A stretch of DNA of 64,000 nt from Thermobifida alba (GTDB lineage Bacteria; Actinomycetota; Actinomycetes; Streptosporangiales; Streptosporangiaceae). The stretch is from positions 1,736,001 through 1,800,000 of the forward strand of contig NZ_CP051627.1 in NCBI RefSeq assembly GCF_023208015.1, in the 5' to 3' direction. A model generated the notes under the pieces. It searched no databases and was not told where the DNA came from. It saw only the letters and a list, made by a program, of their open reading frames with translations. Every line of letters begins with the position of its first letter. Within the stretch, counting starts at the first letter, position 1. Made by a program: the position numbers and the translations under genes. Below, piece after piece: positions 41,948 to 50,432 of the stretch.

Positions 41948-42871
41948 ATGCGCACCCTGGTCCTCCTGGCCTTGGCGGGCTTCCTCGCCCAACTCGTCGA
42001 CGGCAGCCTCGGCATGGCCTACGGCGTCACCTCCACCACCCTCCTGCTGCTCATCGGCACCAACCCCGCGGCCGCCTCGGCCACGGTCCACCTCGCCGAG
42101 ATCGGCACCACCCTCGCCTCGGGCGTGGCGCACTGGCGGCTGGGCAACGTCGACTGGAAGGTGGTGGGACGCATCGCCCTGCCCGGCGCGGTGGGCGCCT
42201 TCGCCGGGGCGACCTTCCTGAGCGGGTTGTCCACCGAGGTCGCCAAACCGGTCATGTCCGCGATCCTCCTCGCCCTCGGCCTCTACCTCCTGGTCCGCTT
42301 CACCGCCTGGGGCGTGTCCACCCGCAGCCTCGGCAGGCCCGTCCGCAGGCGCTTCCTCATCCCGCTCGGCCTGTTCGGCGGGTTCGTCGACGCGACCGGC
42401 GGCGGCGGTTGGGGCCCCGTGGGCACCCCCGCCCTGTTGGCCAGCGGACGCATGGAACCCCGCAAGGTCATCGGCTCCATCGACACCAGCGAGTTCATCG
42501 TCGCCCTCGCGGCCAGCCTCGGCTTCCTCGTGGGGCTGGGCTCGGCCGGGGTGAACCCGGGCTGGGCCGTCGCCCTGCTCGTCGGCGGCGTCGCCGCGGC
42601 CCCCGTCGCCGCCTGGATCGTCCGGGTCTTCCCTCCGCGCGTCCTCGGCTCCGCGGTCGGCGGCCTGATCCTGCTCACCAACACCCGCACCATCCTCACC
42701 AGCGACTGGGTCACCGTCTCCGACCCGGTCCGCACGGCCGTCTACGCGCTCGTCTGGCTGCTCTGGGCCGCCGCGGTCGCCTGGTCGGTCCGCGCCCACC
42801 TGGCCGACCGGCGTGCCTGCGCCGTCGACCGGACACGGCAGTCCCCGGAAGCCGTCCCCGCCGAGGAGTAG
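41948..42871 (+). CDS. TauE/SafE-family sulfite/organosulfonate exporter
   Basis: 307 residues, ATG 41948 with GAAAGG upstream. Eight or nine helices. Family signatures: GFLAQLVDGSLGMAYGVTSTTLL at the N-terminus (quoted as GFLAQLVDGSLGMAYGV), TVHLAEIGTTLASGVAHWRLGNV, GGFVDATGGGGWGPVGTPALL (as GGFVDATGGGGWGPVG), PRKVIGSIDTSEFIV. Such proteins export sulfite or sulfoacetate, protecting cells that degrade sulfonates. Position just after the monooxygenase operon, separated by a terminator and its own promoter, supports sulfite disposal. Confidence 0.92.
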   Translation: MRTLVLLALAGFLAQLVDGSLGMAYGVTSTTLLLLIGTNPAAASATVHLAEIGTTLASGVAHWRLGNVDWKVVGRIALPGAVGAFAGATFLSGLSTEVAKPVMSAILLALGLYLLVRFTAWGVSTRSLGRPVRRRFLIPLGLFGGFVDATGGGGWGPVGTPALLASGRMEPRKVIGSIDTSEFIVALAASLGFLVGLGSAGVNPGWAVALLVGGVAAAPVAAWIVRVFPPRVLGSAVGGLILLTNTRTILTSDWVTVSDPVRTAVYALVWLLWAAAVAWSVRAHLADRRACAVDRTRQSPEAVPAEE

Positions 42872-42875
42872 TCCG

Positions 42876-42917
42876 CGCCGCCCGGGACGCCGGACGCCGC
42901 CGGTGCCCCGGGCGGCG
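42876..42917. terminator. Hairpin between TauE and ctaD
   Basis: CGCCGCCCGGG (42876-42886) pairs with CCCGGGCGGCG (42907-42917) between the convergent genes. Confidence 0.6.
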
Positions 42918-42998
42918 TCCGCACGCGCAGCGCGCGACGCCCGACCGTCTCCTGTACCCCGACCGGGGCGCGGCGGCCCCGGCCGGCCGGGAGGACCG

Positions 42999-44693
42999 CT
43001 ACTCCTCGGTGCGCTGCTGGCCGATCAGCGGCTCCCTGGTCGGGTTCAACCGGTGACCGTGGTGCAGGTCGAAGGCGGGGCGCTCGCTGCGGATGCGCGG
43101 CAGCGAGGTGAAGTTGTGCCGCGGCGGCGGACACGAGGTCGCCCACTCCAGGGACGCGCCGTGGCCCCACGGGTCGTCGCCCTCGACCCGCTTGCCGTAC
43201 TTGGCCGTCCACCAGACGTTGTAGAGGAAGAACAGCGTGGAGGCGCCCAGCACGAAGGAGGACACCGACGAGATCTGGTTGAGCAGCGTGAACCCGTCGC
43301 TGGGCAGGTAGTCGGCGTAGCGCCGCGGCATGCCGATGACCCCCAGCCAGTGCTGCACCAGGAAGGTGCCGTGGAAGCCGAGGAACAGCGTCCAGAAGTG
43401 CCACTTGGCCAGCGTCTCGTTGAGCATCTTCCCGGTGAACTTGGGCCACCAGAAGTAGAAGCCCGCGAACATCGCGAACACCACGGTGCCGAACACCACG
43501 TAGTGGAAGTGGCCGACCACGAAGTAGGAGTCGTGCACGTGGAAGTCCAGCGGCGGAGAGGCCAGGACCACCCCGGTCAGCCCGCCGAACAGGAAGGTCA
43601 CCAAAAAGCCGATGGCGAACAGCATCGGCGCCTCGAAGGTGAGCTGGCCGCGCCACATGGTGCCGATCCAGTTGAAGAACTTCACCCCGGTGGGCACCGC
43701 GATGAGGAACGACAGGAAGGCGAAGAACGGCAGCAGCACCGCGCCGGTGGGGTACATGTGGTGCGCCCACACCGTCATCGACAGCCCGGTGATCGCGACG
43801 GTCGCCCCCACCATGCCCTTGTAGCCGAAGAGCGGCTTGCGGCTGAACACCGGAACGACCTCGGTGACGATGCCGAAGAACGGCAGCGCGATGACGTAGA
43901 CCTCCGGGTGGCCGAAGAACCAGAACAGGTGCTGGTAGAGGATCGGGCCGCCGTGCGCGGGGTTGAAGACCTGCGCGCCGAGGATGCGGTCGGCGACCAG
44001 TGCCGCGAGCGCACCGGTGAGCACCGGGAAGGCCAGCAGCACCAGGATCCCGGTGAACAGCACGTTCCAGGTGAAGATCGGCATGCGGAACAGGGTCATG
44101 CCGGGCGCGCGCATGCACGCGATGGTGGTGATGAAGTTCACCGACCCCAGGATGGTGCCCAGACCGGCGACGACCAGCCCGATCGCCCACAGGTCGCCGC
44201 CGATGCCGGGGGAGCGCACCGCGTCCGACAGCGGAGTGTAGGAGAACCAGCCGAAGCTCGCCGCACCGCTCGGGGTGACGAACCCGGAGATGACGATGAG
44301 CCCGCCGAACAGGAACAGCCAGTAGCTGAACATGTTCAACCGGGGGAAGGCCACGTCGGGCGCGCCGATCTGCAGCGGCATGACGACGTTGGCGAACCCG
44401 GTGAACATGGGGGTGGCGAACAGCAGCAGCATGGCGCCGCCGTGCACCGTGAACAACTGGTTGTAGGTCTCGTTGTTCATCAGCTGCAGCCCGGGGGACA
44501 TCAGCTCGGCCCGGATCAGCAGCGCCATGACCCCGGCCACCAGGAAGAAGAAGAACGCGGTGATGATGTACAGGTAGCCGATGACCTTGTGGTCGGTGGA
44601 GGACAGCCACGAGGCGAGGACCGAGCCCCTGGGCTGCTTCCGGGGCGCCGCGGTGGTCGGCTGCACCACGTCTGAGGCGGTCATTGTCGTCAC
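42999..44693 (-). CDS. ctaD: Cytochrome c oxidase subunit I
   Basis: 564 residues; GTG 44691-44693 directly follows the stop of the PoxB gene, with GGAAGG four bases upstream (an ATG two codons later is possible). Twelve helices with all cofactor ligands: heme a His in [11 protein letters not shown], CuB/Tyr crosslink GHPEVYVI, CuB His pair WAHHMYPTG, hemes a/a3 [13 protein letters not shown]. Proton-channel residues of the A family are in place. Final step of aerobic respiration at the membrane. Subunits II, III and the bc1 genes are absent here, so this is a detached copy; the actinobacterial main ctaD also usually stands apart from ctaCE-qcr, so it may be the only one. Confidence 0.96.
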   Translation of the reverse strand: MTTMTASDVVQPTTAAPRKQPRGSVLASWLSSTDHKVIGYLYIITAFFFFLVAGVMALLIRAELMSPGLQLMNNETYNQLFTVHGGAMLLLFATPMFTGFANVVMPLQIGAPDVAFPRLNMFSYWLFLFGGLIVISGFVTPSGAASFGWFSYTPLSDAVRSPGIGGDLWAIGLVVAGLGTILGSVNFITTIACMRAPGMTLFRMPIFTWNVLFTGILVLLAFPVLTGALAALVADRILGAQVFNPAHGGPILYQHLFWFFGHPEVYVIALPFFGIVTEVVPVFSRKPLFGYKGMVGATVAITGLSMTVWAHHMYPTGAVLLPFFAFLSFLIAVPTGVKFFNWIGTMWRGQLTFEAPMLFAIGFLVTFLFGGLTGVVLASPPLDFHVHDSYFVVGHFHYVVFGTVVFAMFAGFYFWWPKFTGKMLNETLAKWHFWTLFLGFHGTFLVQHWLGVIGMPRRYADYLPSDGFTLLNQISSVSSFVLGASTLFFLYNVWWTAKYGKRVEGDDPWGHGASLEWATSCPPPRHNFTSLPRIRSERPAFDLHHGHRLNPTREPLIGQQRTEE

Positions 44694-46460
44694 TCACCCT
44701 TCCATCTGCTGGATGCGGTCCCGGAACAGGGTCGAGGCGATCGCCACCCGTCTGGGCTGGCCCCTGAGGAACGCCTCGGCGAACCTGGTCGCCTGCTCGT
44801 GGGTGACCTTTCCGGGCATGGGCGGCTCGTCGGGGTTGACGTCCACGTCGACCAGGGCCGGGCCGTCGTGCGCCAGGGCGGCGCGCACCGCTCCCGGCAG
44901 GTCCGCGGCCCGGGTGACCTTGGCCCCGTACCCGTGGCAGGCCCTCGCCCAGGACGAGAAGTCGGTGAACGGCTCGGGATAGCGCACCCCGTGCTCGGGA
45001 TAGCCGAGCACCATCTGCTCCCACAGGATCTGCCCGAGGGAGTTGTTGTTGTTGACCACGACCTTGACCGGCAGCCGGTGCTGGGCCGCGGTGAGGAACT
45101 CCGCCATGAGCATCGCGAACCCGCCGTCCCCGACGAACGCGATGACCTGGCGTCCGGGGAAGGCGTGCTGCACGGCGACGGCGTAGGGCAGCCCGGCCGC
45201 CATGCTGGCGAGGTTGCCCGACAGGTAGAAGCCGCGGTCGCCGCGGATGGTCCAGTGCCGGGCCGCCCAGGTGGCGACCGTGCCGCTGTCGCAGGTGAGG
45301 ATGGCGTCGTCAGCGGCGAGGTCGTCGACGACCGCCATCAGGTACTGGGGTGCGACCGGGTGCCGCGCCGGGGTCTGCAGCGCTCGCATGTCGGAACGCC
45401 ACCGCTGCATGGCCTGCTGGTAGCGGGCGAGGTGGTCGCGGTCGCCGTTGCGGCGCAGCAGCGGCAGCAGCGCCCGCAGCCCCTCCTTCGCGTCGCCGAT
45501 CATGGGCACCTCGGTGGGCAGGCGGCGGCCCGCCCGCACCGGGTCGGCCTCCAACTGCACCACGCGCACCGTTCCGGGTTCGGGCAGGTGCGCGGTGTAG
45601 GGGAAGTTGGTGCCGATCATGAAGAGCACGTCGACGTCGTCGACCAGCTCCTCGCTGGGGCGGGTGCCCAGCAGGCCGAGCCCACCGGTGGTCAGCGGCG
45701 AGTCGTCGCCGATGACGGCCTTGCCGGGCAGGGTCTTGACGACCGGCGCGCCCAGCAGTTCGGCGACCCGGGCCACCTCCGCCCCCGCGCCCAGCGCGCC
45801 CGCTCCCACCAGCAGCGCGGGTCTGCGGGCGGCGTTGAGCAGCGCCGCGGCCCGCTCCAGGTCCTCCTGCCGGGGCCGTCCCGGCGGCGCCAGGTAGCGG
45901 GGGGCGGAGCGCGGCGGCCGGGCCGGGGCGACGTGCGCCCACGGGTCGGCGTCGGCGTCGGCGACCTGCAGGTCGTTGGGGAAGGTCAGGTGGGCCACGC
46001 CGCGCCGCGCCAGGGCGGTGCGCACCGCGATGTCGACGACCCCGGGCAGCTGCACGGGGTTGGTGATCACCTGGTTGTACTCGGCGACGTCGGCGAACAG
46101 CTGGTCCAGGCGCACCTCCTGCTGGTAGTCGGTGCCCAGGACCGACGTCTCCTGCATTCCGGTGACCGCCAGCACGGGCGCGTGGTCGAGTTTGGCGTCG
46201 TACAGGCCGTTGAGCAGGTGGATGCCGCCGGGGCCGGAGGTGGCCAGGCACACCCCCAGGCGACCGGTGGCCTTGGCGTACCCGCAGGCCATGAAGGCGG
46301 CGGCCTCCTCGTGGTGGACCAGGACGAAACGGACCTGGTCCCGGTGCCGCCGCAGCCCCTCCATGATTCCGTTGACGCCGTCCCCGGGCAGCCCGAAGAC
46401 GGTGTCGACGTCCCACTCGGCCAACCGCTCGACCAGCACTTCCGACGCGATCCGAGTCAT
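44694..46460 (-). CDS. poxB: Pyruvate:quinone oxidoreductase (thiamine-diphosphate enzyme)
   Basis: 588 residues, ATG 46458-46460. Three-domain ThDP oxidase: Pyr domain with catalytic glutamate in VLVHHEEAAAFMACGYA, central FAD/nucleotide domain (PALLVGAGALGAGAEVARVAELLG), PP domain with the cofactor motif GDGGFAMLMAEFLTAAQ to VVNNNNSLGQI. Overall reads as PoxB (pyruvate dehydrogenase, quinone-dependent) rather than acetolactate synthase. Converts pyruvate to acetate and CO2 and feeds electrons to the quinone pool at the inner face of the membrane. The abutting ctaD gene suggests coupled expression of an electron source and a terminal oxidase subunit. Confidence 0.9.
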   Translation of the reverse strand: MTRIASEVLVERLAEWDVDTVFGLPGDGVNGIMEGLRRHRDQVRFVLVHHEEAAAFMACGYAKATGRLGVCLATSGPGGIHLLNGLYDAKLDHAPVLAVTGMQETSVLGTDYQQEVRLDQLFADVAEYNQVITNPVQLPGVVDIAVRTALARRGVAHLTFPNDLQVADADADPWAHVAPARPPRSAPRYLAPPGRPRQEDLERAAALLNAARRPALLVGAGALGAGAEVARVAELLGAPVVKTLPGKAVIGDDSPLTTGGLGLLGTRPSEELVDDVDVLFMIGTNFPYTAHLPEPGTVRVVQLEADPVRAGRRLPTEVPMIGDAKEGLRALLPLLRRNGDRDHLARYQQAMQRWRSDMRALQTPARHPVAPQYLMAVVDDLAADDAILTCDSGTVATWAARHWTIRGDRGFYLSGNLASMAAGLPYAVAVQHAFPGRQVIAFVGDGGFAMLMAEFLTAAQHRLPVKVVVNNNNSLGQILWEQMVLGYPEHGVRYPEPFTDFSSWARACHGYGAKVTRAADLPGAVRAALAHDGPALVDVDVNPDEPPMPGKVTHEQATRFAEAFLRGQPRRVAIASTLFRDRIQQMEG

Positions 46461-46895
46461 GGCGTCCGCACTATCCCCGCCGCGGGCGGGCAAACACCGG
46501 GCCCTCCGCCAAATTCCGCGGTCCCGCGCGGCGCCCCGCCCCTCAACACTCCCCGTCACGCGGCCGGCCGACGGCGCCGCGGGGCCCACCGGGCACCTCG
46601 GCGGCCCTGTCGCCGGGGCGCCCGGTCCGGTCGGCGCTGGTGGACGCGCCTCCTGCCGCCCTGTCCTGCGGCGGGCAGCGCCCGGGCGGGGTGAGCGGGT
46701 CGACGTCGCCCCGCCGGGCCGGTTCCCCGACGTGGTCGGGGGCGCCCCGACGGCGGAAGACCGGTGGGCCGCCCGGGCAGCGGTGTGTCCCCGTGGTGAA
46801 CGGCCCGCGACGTGCTCCACGTGCTCCCGGCCTTCGGGAAGCGCCGCCCCGCCCGTCGGGGCCGCGGAAAACCGGTGGGACGGGCCCGGTCCTTC
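46461..46895. other. Gene-free stretch upstream of poxB
   Basis: Divergent gap between poxB and the AbiEii-like gene. All frames are Arg/Pro/Gly-rich; no domain, repeat or clear operator seen. Confidence 0.4.
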
Positions 46896-46899
46896 CGGC

Positions 46900-46905
46900 T
46901 AGCCT
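46900..46905 (+). promoter_or_regulatory. -10 box TAGCCT
   Basis: About 58 bases before the ATG of the nucleotidyltransferase-fusion gene; transcription would start near 46912. Confidence 0.4.
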
Positions 46906-46963
46906 GGCTCGGCCGGAACGTCGAGAGCGCGCGGGACGCGCCGGAGCACGGGGAGTGGTGTCC

Positions 46964-48562
46964 ATGACATCGGTGCCGACCGGGGAGTTCGAAACCCACC
47001 TGACCGTGTCCCCGGTCGACGGCGACCGTGAGGAGGACCTGGGGCGCTGGGCGGCCGAGCGCGGACTGAAGTACACCCGCATCCTGCTGGAGCGGGGACG
47101 CTCCGCCGACCAGCCGATGCTGACCTTCACCGCCTCGGGTTCCTTCGCCGAGCAGCGGGAGGCCGCCGCCCGCCACGCCGCGGAACTGGCCGGACTCGGC
47201 TGGCCGGTGGTGCGCACCAAGATCGAGGCGGCCCCGTGGAACCCGGGGGTGCCGCAGACCGACGCCGAGGCCGTGGCCAACCGGCCCGACCAGTACTTCG
47301 AGCACCACGTGAAACTGCTGCTGGACGACGACGCCCTGGAACGGGTGCGGGAGACCGCGCGGCGGCACGACGCACACCTGTCCCGCAACGCCCGCAGACG
47401 GCGCTCCGACGGACGGCACGAGCGGTTCGTCACCCAGCGCGGCTACCGGATCGGCGCCGAGAAGGCGCACCGCCGCCTGGACGCCCTGCTGGCCGCCCTG
47501 GCGGAACTGGGGGTCACCGTCCTGGAGGTGGAACGGGAGTTCGTCGTCCTCGACGACCGGCTGTCCCTGGACGAGGGCTGGTCCACCCCGGGGCAGACCT
47601 CCTGGGAGGCTTCTCTGTCGAGACTCGCCGTCCCCGAAGACACCCCCGTCCCCGAGGCGGGGGCCCCGGGCTTCCCGGCGACCTACCAGCCCGTCACCGA
47701 CGGGGAGCAGGCCCGGCAGCGTCCCGTCTTCGATCCGGCGACCCAGCACTTCGACCGTGCGTTCCGGGCGGGCGAGCCGGTCTTCGCCGTCCCCGCCACC
47801 GCCGCCCGGTGGCACGCGGCGCGCCGCTCGGTGCGCGAGCACCTGCTGCGGCTGGTGTCCGCCTCGGCGTGGGCCGGGCACCTGGTGCTGCGCGGCAGCG
47901 CCCTGATGCCGACGTGGGTGGGTGAGGAGGCCCGCGACCCCGGCGACCTGGACTGGGTGGTCCTCCCACCCGACCTGGGCATCGCCGACCCGCGGGCCGC
48001 GGAGCTGCTCGACGGCCTGGTCGCGGCGGTGCGCGACAGCCCCGCCGCCCCCGGAGGGGTCCTCCTCGACGCGGACGGCGCCGTCGTCGAGGACATCTGG
48101 ACCTACGACCGCGTCCCGGGACGGCGGCTGCTGCTGCGCTGGTCCTGCGCGGGGCTGCCCGACGGCGCCCTGCAGCTCGACTTCGTGTTCGGGGAGCACC
48201 TGCCGGAGCCCGCCGTCACCACACGGGTCCCCACCGCCGACGGCGAGGGGGTGTCGCTGCTCGCGGCGAGCCCGGAGCTGTCGCTGGCCTGGAAGCTGCT
48301 GTGGCTGCACGACGACATGTACCCGCAGGGCAAGGACCTCTACGACGCGGTGCTGCTGGCCGAGCGGTACACCCCGCCACGCGACCTGCTGAGGCGGGTG
48401 CTGGCCGCGGCCGAGTACCCGGTGGAGGGGCTGACCGCGAAGGCCGTCATGGGCTGGGAGGTGGACTGGGCGGAGTTCGCCGCCGAGTACCCGGACGTGC
48501 CGGGCGACGCCGTGTCCTGGAAGCGGCGGCTCGCCGCGGCGCTCGGCCCGGTCCTGGACTGA
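46964..48562 (+). CDS. AbiEii/AbiGii-like nucleotidyltransferase fused to an unknown N-terminal domain
   Basis: 532 residues from ATG 46964 (GGGGAG eight bases before). Residues about 1-215 form a domain I cannot name (FETHLTVSPVDGDREEDL, KYTRILLERGRSADQPMLTF, WPVVRTKIEAAPWNPGVP, DQYFEHHVKLLL). From about 300 to the end it resembles type IV toxin nucleotidyltransferases: LRGSALMP then RDPGDLDWVVL (the G-S plus DxD metal site), LQLDFVFGEHL with a further acidic pair, and the C-terminal helix PELSLAWKLLWLHDD-KDLYDAVLLAER. Would transfer nucleotides to RNA or protein. No AbiEi-type antitoxin gene flanks it, so classical toxin-antitoxin function is not supported. Confidence 0.68.
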   Translation: MTSVPTGEFETHLTVSPVDGDREEDLGRWAAERGLKYTRILLERGRSADQPMLTFTASGSFAEQREAAARHAAELAGLGWPVVRTKIEAAPWNPGVPQTDAEAVANRPDQYFEHHVKLLLDDDALERVRETARRHDAHLSRNARRRRSDGRHERFVTQRGYRIGAEKAHRRLDALLAALAELGVTVLEVEREFVVLDDRLSLDEGWSTPGQTSWEASLSRLAVPEDTPVPEAGAPGFPATYQPVTDGEQARQRPVFDPATQHFDRAFRAGEPVFAVPATAARWHAARRSVREHLLRLVSASAWAGHLVLRGSALMPTWVGEEARDPGDLDWVVLPPDLGIADPRAAELLDGLVAAVRDSPAAPGGVLLDADGAVVEDIWTYDRVPGRRLLLRWSCAGLPDGALQLDFVFGEHLPEPAVTTRVPTADGEGVSLLAASPELSLAWKLLWLHDDMYPQGKDLYDAVLLAERYTPPRDLLRRVLAAAEYPVEGLTAKAVMGWEVDWAEFAAEYPDVPGDAVSWKRRLAAALGPVLD

Positions 48563-48571
48563 CCCGGTCCG

Positions 48572-48616
48572 CCGCGCGCTCCCGCCGGTCCCGCCGGTTT
48601 CGGCGGGAGCGCGCGG
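48572..48616 (+). terminator. Terminator after the AbiEii-like gene
   Basis: 15-bp perfect stem: CCGCGCGCTCCCGCC (48572-48586) with GGCGGGAGCGCGCGG (48602-48616). Confidence 0.75.
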
Positions 48617-48703
48617 GGAAGTGTCGGGGCCGGACCGCGAAGGGCCGGCGCGGTGCGGGGCGTCCGCCCCGAACGCCGTCCCGGCTGCTCGGAGGGGGCG
48701 ACG

Positions 48704-49216
48704 ATGGAGCGCGGGCGACCGGTGGGCGAACTGGACCCCAGGTACAGCAGCGAGGGCGCGGCCGCGCTCGACTGGGAGCGGGCGCGCAGCCTGCTGGTGG
48801 CGGCCGAGGTGTTCTGGCTGTCGACGGTGCGCCCCGACGGCCGTCCGCACGTCGCTCCGCTGCTGGCGGTGTGGTTGGACGACGCGCTGTACTTCTGCAC
48901 CGGCCCGTCCGAGCGCAAGGCCGCCAACCTGGCGGCCAATCCGCACTGCGTGCTGACCACGGGCTGCAACTCGCTCGGCCGGGGACTGGACCTGGTGGTC
49001 GAGGGCGAGGCCGTGCGGCTCGCCGACGACGCGGCGCTGCGGTTCGTCGCCGCGTCCTTCGAGACGAAGTACGGCGCCCCGTGGCGTTTCGACGTGGCGG
49101 ACGGCTTCTTCCGCAGCGGCGGCGGCACGGCCGTGGTCTACCGGCTCGCCCCCGCCACCGTCTTCGGGTTCAGCCGGGGCGAGGAGTACGGGCAGACCCG
49201 CTGGCGGTTCCGCTGA
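48704..49216 (+). CDS. Pyridoxamine 5'-phosphate oxidase-family protein (split-barrel flavoprotein)
   Basis: 170 residues from ATG 48704; GGAGG at 48691-48695. Split barrel signature FWLSTVRPDGRPHVAPLLAVWLDDALYFCTG (read as FWLSTVRPDGRPHVAPL and WLDDALYFCTG) and KAANLAANPHCVLTTG, then ATVFGFSRGEEYGQTRWRF. Small members of this group bind FMN, F420 or heme; the short length and the terminal TRWRF pattern are those of actinobacterial PPOX/DUF proteins thought to be F420-linked. Substrate unknown. Not PdxH. Confidence 0.82.
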   Translation: MERGRPVGELDPRYSSEGAAALDWERARSLLVAAEVFWLSTVRPDGRPHVAPLLAVWLDDALYFCTGPSERKAANLAANPHCVLTTGCNSLGRGLDLVVEGEAVRLADDAALRFVAASFETKYGAPWRFDVADGFFRSGGGTAVVYRLAPATVFGFSRGEEYGQTRWRFR

Positions 49217-49269
49217 GAGGGGTCGCCCCCGCCGACGGTGTCTGCGGGGTGCCCGGGAGCCTTCGGTCC

Positions 49270-49289
49270 GCGCCGCCGGCCGGCGGCGC
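49270..49289. terminator. 20-bp perfect GC palindrome between convergent genes
   Basis: GCGCCGCCGG and its exact reverse complement with no loop, between the PPOX and DUF385 stops. Confidence 0.45.
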
Positions 49290-49354
49290 ACCCGCCTGGC
49301 CGTCCCCGGGGGCGTCGCCGTCCGCGCAGGCCCCTCCCCCGCCGCCCGCCGCGG

Positions 49355-49834
49355 TCAGTGCCGGGGGACGAGGCGCAGGAGGGGCAGGTGCCGGGCGGCG
49401 TGGCGGCCGTCGGCCTCGGAGCCGTCCAGACGCAGCCCCAGGAAGCGGCCGAGCGCCCGCGCCGCCCGGGGGTGGCGGCGCGCGTAGCGCGTCAGCACCT
49501 GCTGGGCCTCGTCGACCGGCAGCGGCACGGCGGTGACCGGGATCGTGCGGACGCCCACCTGGATGGTGGCCTCGGGGGTGGCGACGAGGTTGCGGTACCA
49601 GTCCGCCCGGGGGCCGAAGCCGGAGCAGACGGTGTGGGCGCCGGTGGCGGGGTCGTACTCGACGACCTCGATGACCGTCCGGCGTTTCCGGCCGGAGACG
49701 CGGCCGGTGTGGGTGAGCATCAGCAGTCGGCGGCCGAACAGCCAGCCCAGGCGGGCGCGGTACAGGTGGACGGGCAGTCGGAACAGCAGGCGGCTCAGAC
49801 CGGTGGGCGGTGGGCGGAGGTCGGGCTGTTCCAC
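49355..49834 (-). CDS. DUF385 / deazaflavin-dependent nitroreductase-family protein
   Basis: 159 residues from GTG 49832-49834 (GGAGG nine bases upstream), starting inside the end of the marR gene. Core motifs of the Ddn/DUF385 group: LYRARLGWLFGRRLLMLTHTGRVSGRKRRTVIEVVEYD (as LFGRRLLMLTHTGRVSG), the AWYRN-like DWYRNLVATPEATIQVG. These small beta-barrel proteins bind F420H2 and reduce quinones or nitro compounds at the membrane. The 40-base overlap with marR means one operon, so the enzyme should be induced by whatever ligand relieves MarR. Confidence 0.85.
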   Translation of the reverse strand: MEQPDLRPPPTGLSRLLFRLPVHLYRARLGWLFGRRLLMLTHTGRVSGRKRRTVIEVVEYDPATGAHTVCSGFGPRADWYRNLVATPEATIQVGVRTIPVTAVPLPVDEAQQVLTRYARRHPRAARALGRFLGLRLDGSEADGRHAARHLPLLRLVPRH

Positions 49835-50337
49835 GGTGGTGTTCCTCCCTGGGTGTGCGGTCCTCGGGGGGTGCGGGGCCTCACCGGGGGCGGCGGGTTG
49901 TCGCGGACGGCGCGCAGCAGGGCGGACAGGCCGTGCAGCAGGGCGTCGCGTTCGTCGGGGGTCATGGCCGCGCTCCACAGGTCGTAGCGCTGCTGGAACA
50001 GTTCGGCGAGGTGCGCGCGGACCTGGCGGCCCCGTTCGGTGAGGCGCAGCCGGTAGGTCCGCCGGTTGGCGGGGTCGCGTTCGCGGTGCAGCAGGCCCCT
50101 GCGTTCCAGGTCGGCGACCAGGCGGCTGACGGTGCTCTTCTCCAGGCCCAACCGTTCGGCCAGCTCCTGCTGCGACGGCGGAGGGGCGGCGGGGTCCAGT
50201 TCGTCCAGGGCGAAGGACTGGGACAGCGACACGGGGTGGCCGAGGACCTGCTGGTCGTTCTGGAGCAGGCCGGACAGGCGCAGCAGGTCCATCAGCGCCC
50301 GGTGCAGCCGATGTGCCGGTGTCGTCTCCATCTCCAC
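49795..50337 (-). CDS. MarR-family transcriptional regulator
   Basis: 180 residues, GTG 50335-50337. Winged helix at about 40-110: PPSQQELAERLGLEKSTVSRLVADLERRGLL (as PPSQQELAERLGLEKSTVSR) and the wing RERDPANRRTYRLRLTERG. Dimerisation helices at both ends; the last 25 residues are Pro-rich and overlap the next gene. Sits divergent to a methyltransferase gene across 95 bases that hold two identical AGTTG-N7-CAACT palindromes and a promoter, so autoregulation and control of both directions is expected. Ligand unknown, probably an aromatic xenobiotic. Confidence 0.93.
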   Translation of the reverse strand: MEMETTPAHRLHRALMDLLRLSGLLQNDQQVLGHPVSLSQSFALDELDPAAPPPSQQELAERLGLEKSTVSRLVADLERRGLLHRERDPANRRTYRLRLTERGRQVRAHLAELFQQRYDLWSAAMTPDERDALLHGLSALLRAVRDNPPPPVRPRTPRGPHTQGGTPPWNSPTSAHRPPV

Positions 50338-50357
50338 GAGGATCCCACCCCCCAGAC

Positions 50358-50374
50358 AGTTGCGTCAAACAACT
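50358..50374. promoter_or_regulatory. MarR operator 1
   Basis: AGTTG, seven bases, CAACT. Overlaps the -35 (TTGCGT) of the methyltransferase promoter. Confidence 0.8.
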
Positions 50375-50388
50375 TTCTTCCCTACGAT
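50360..50388 (+). promoter_or_regulatory. Promoter of the divergent methyltransferase gene
   Basis: TTGCGT (50360-50365), 17 bases, TACGAT (50383-50388). Lies between and partly within the two operators. Confidence 0.65.
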
Positions 50389-50394
50389 CCAAAC

Positions 50395-50411
50395 AGTTGC
50401 ATGGAACAACT
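50395..50411. promoter_or_regulatory. MarR operator 2
   Basis: AGTTG, seven bases, CAACT, identical arms to operator 1, centre 37 bp away; covers the expected transcription start (about 50395). Confidence 0.8.
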
Positions 50412-50432
50412 TTTCTGAAGGGTGGGATTCCC

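Noticed and set aside
46964-48562. Reading the nucleotidyltransferase fusion as part of an abortive-infection or defence island
   Set aside because: No antitoxin, restriction, integrase or other defence gene within 10 kb on either side.
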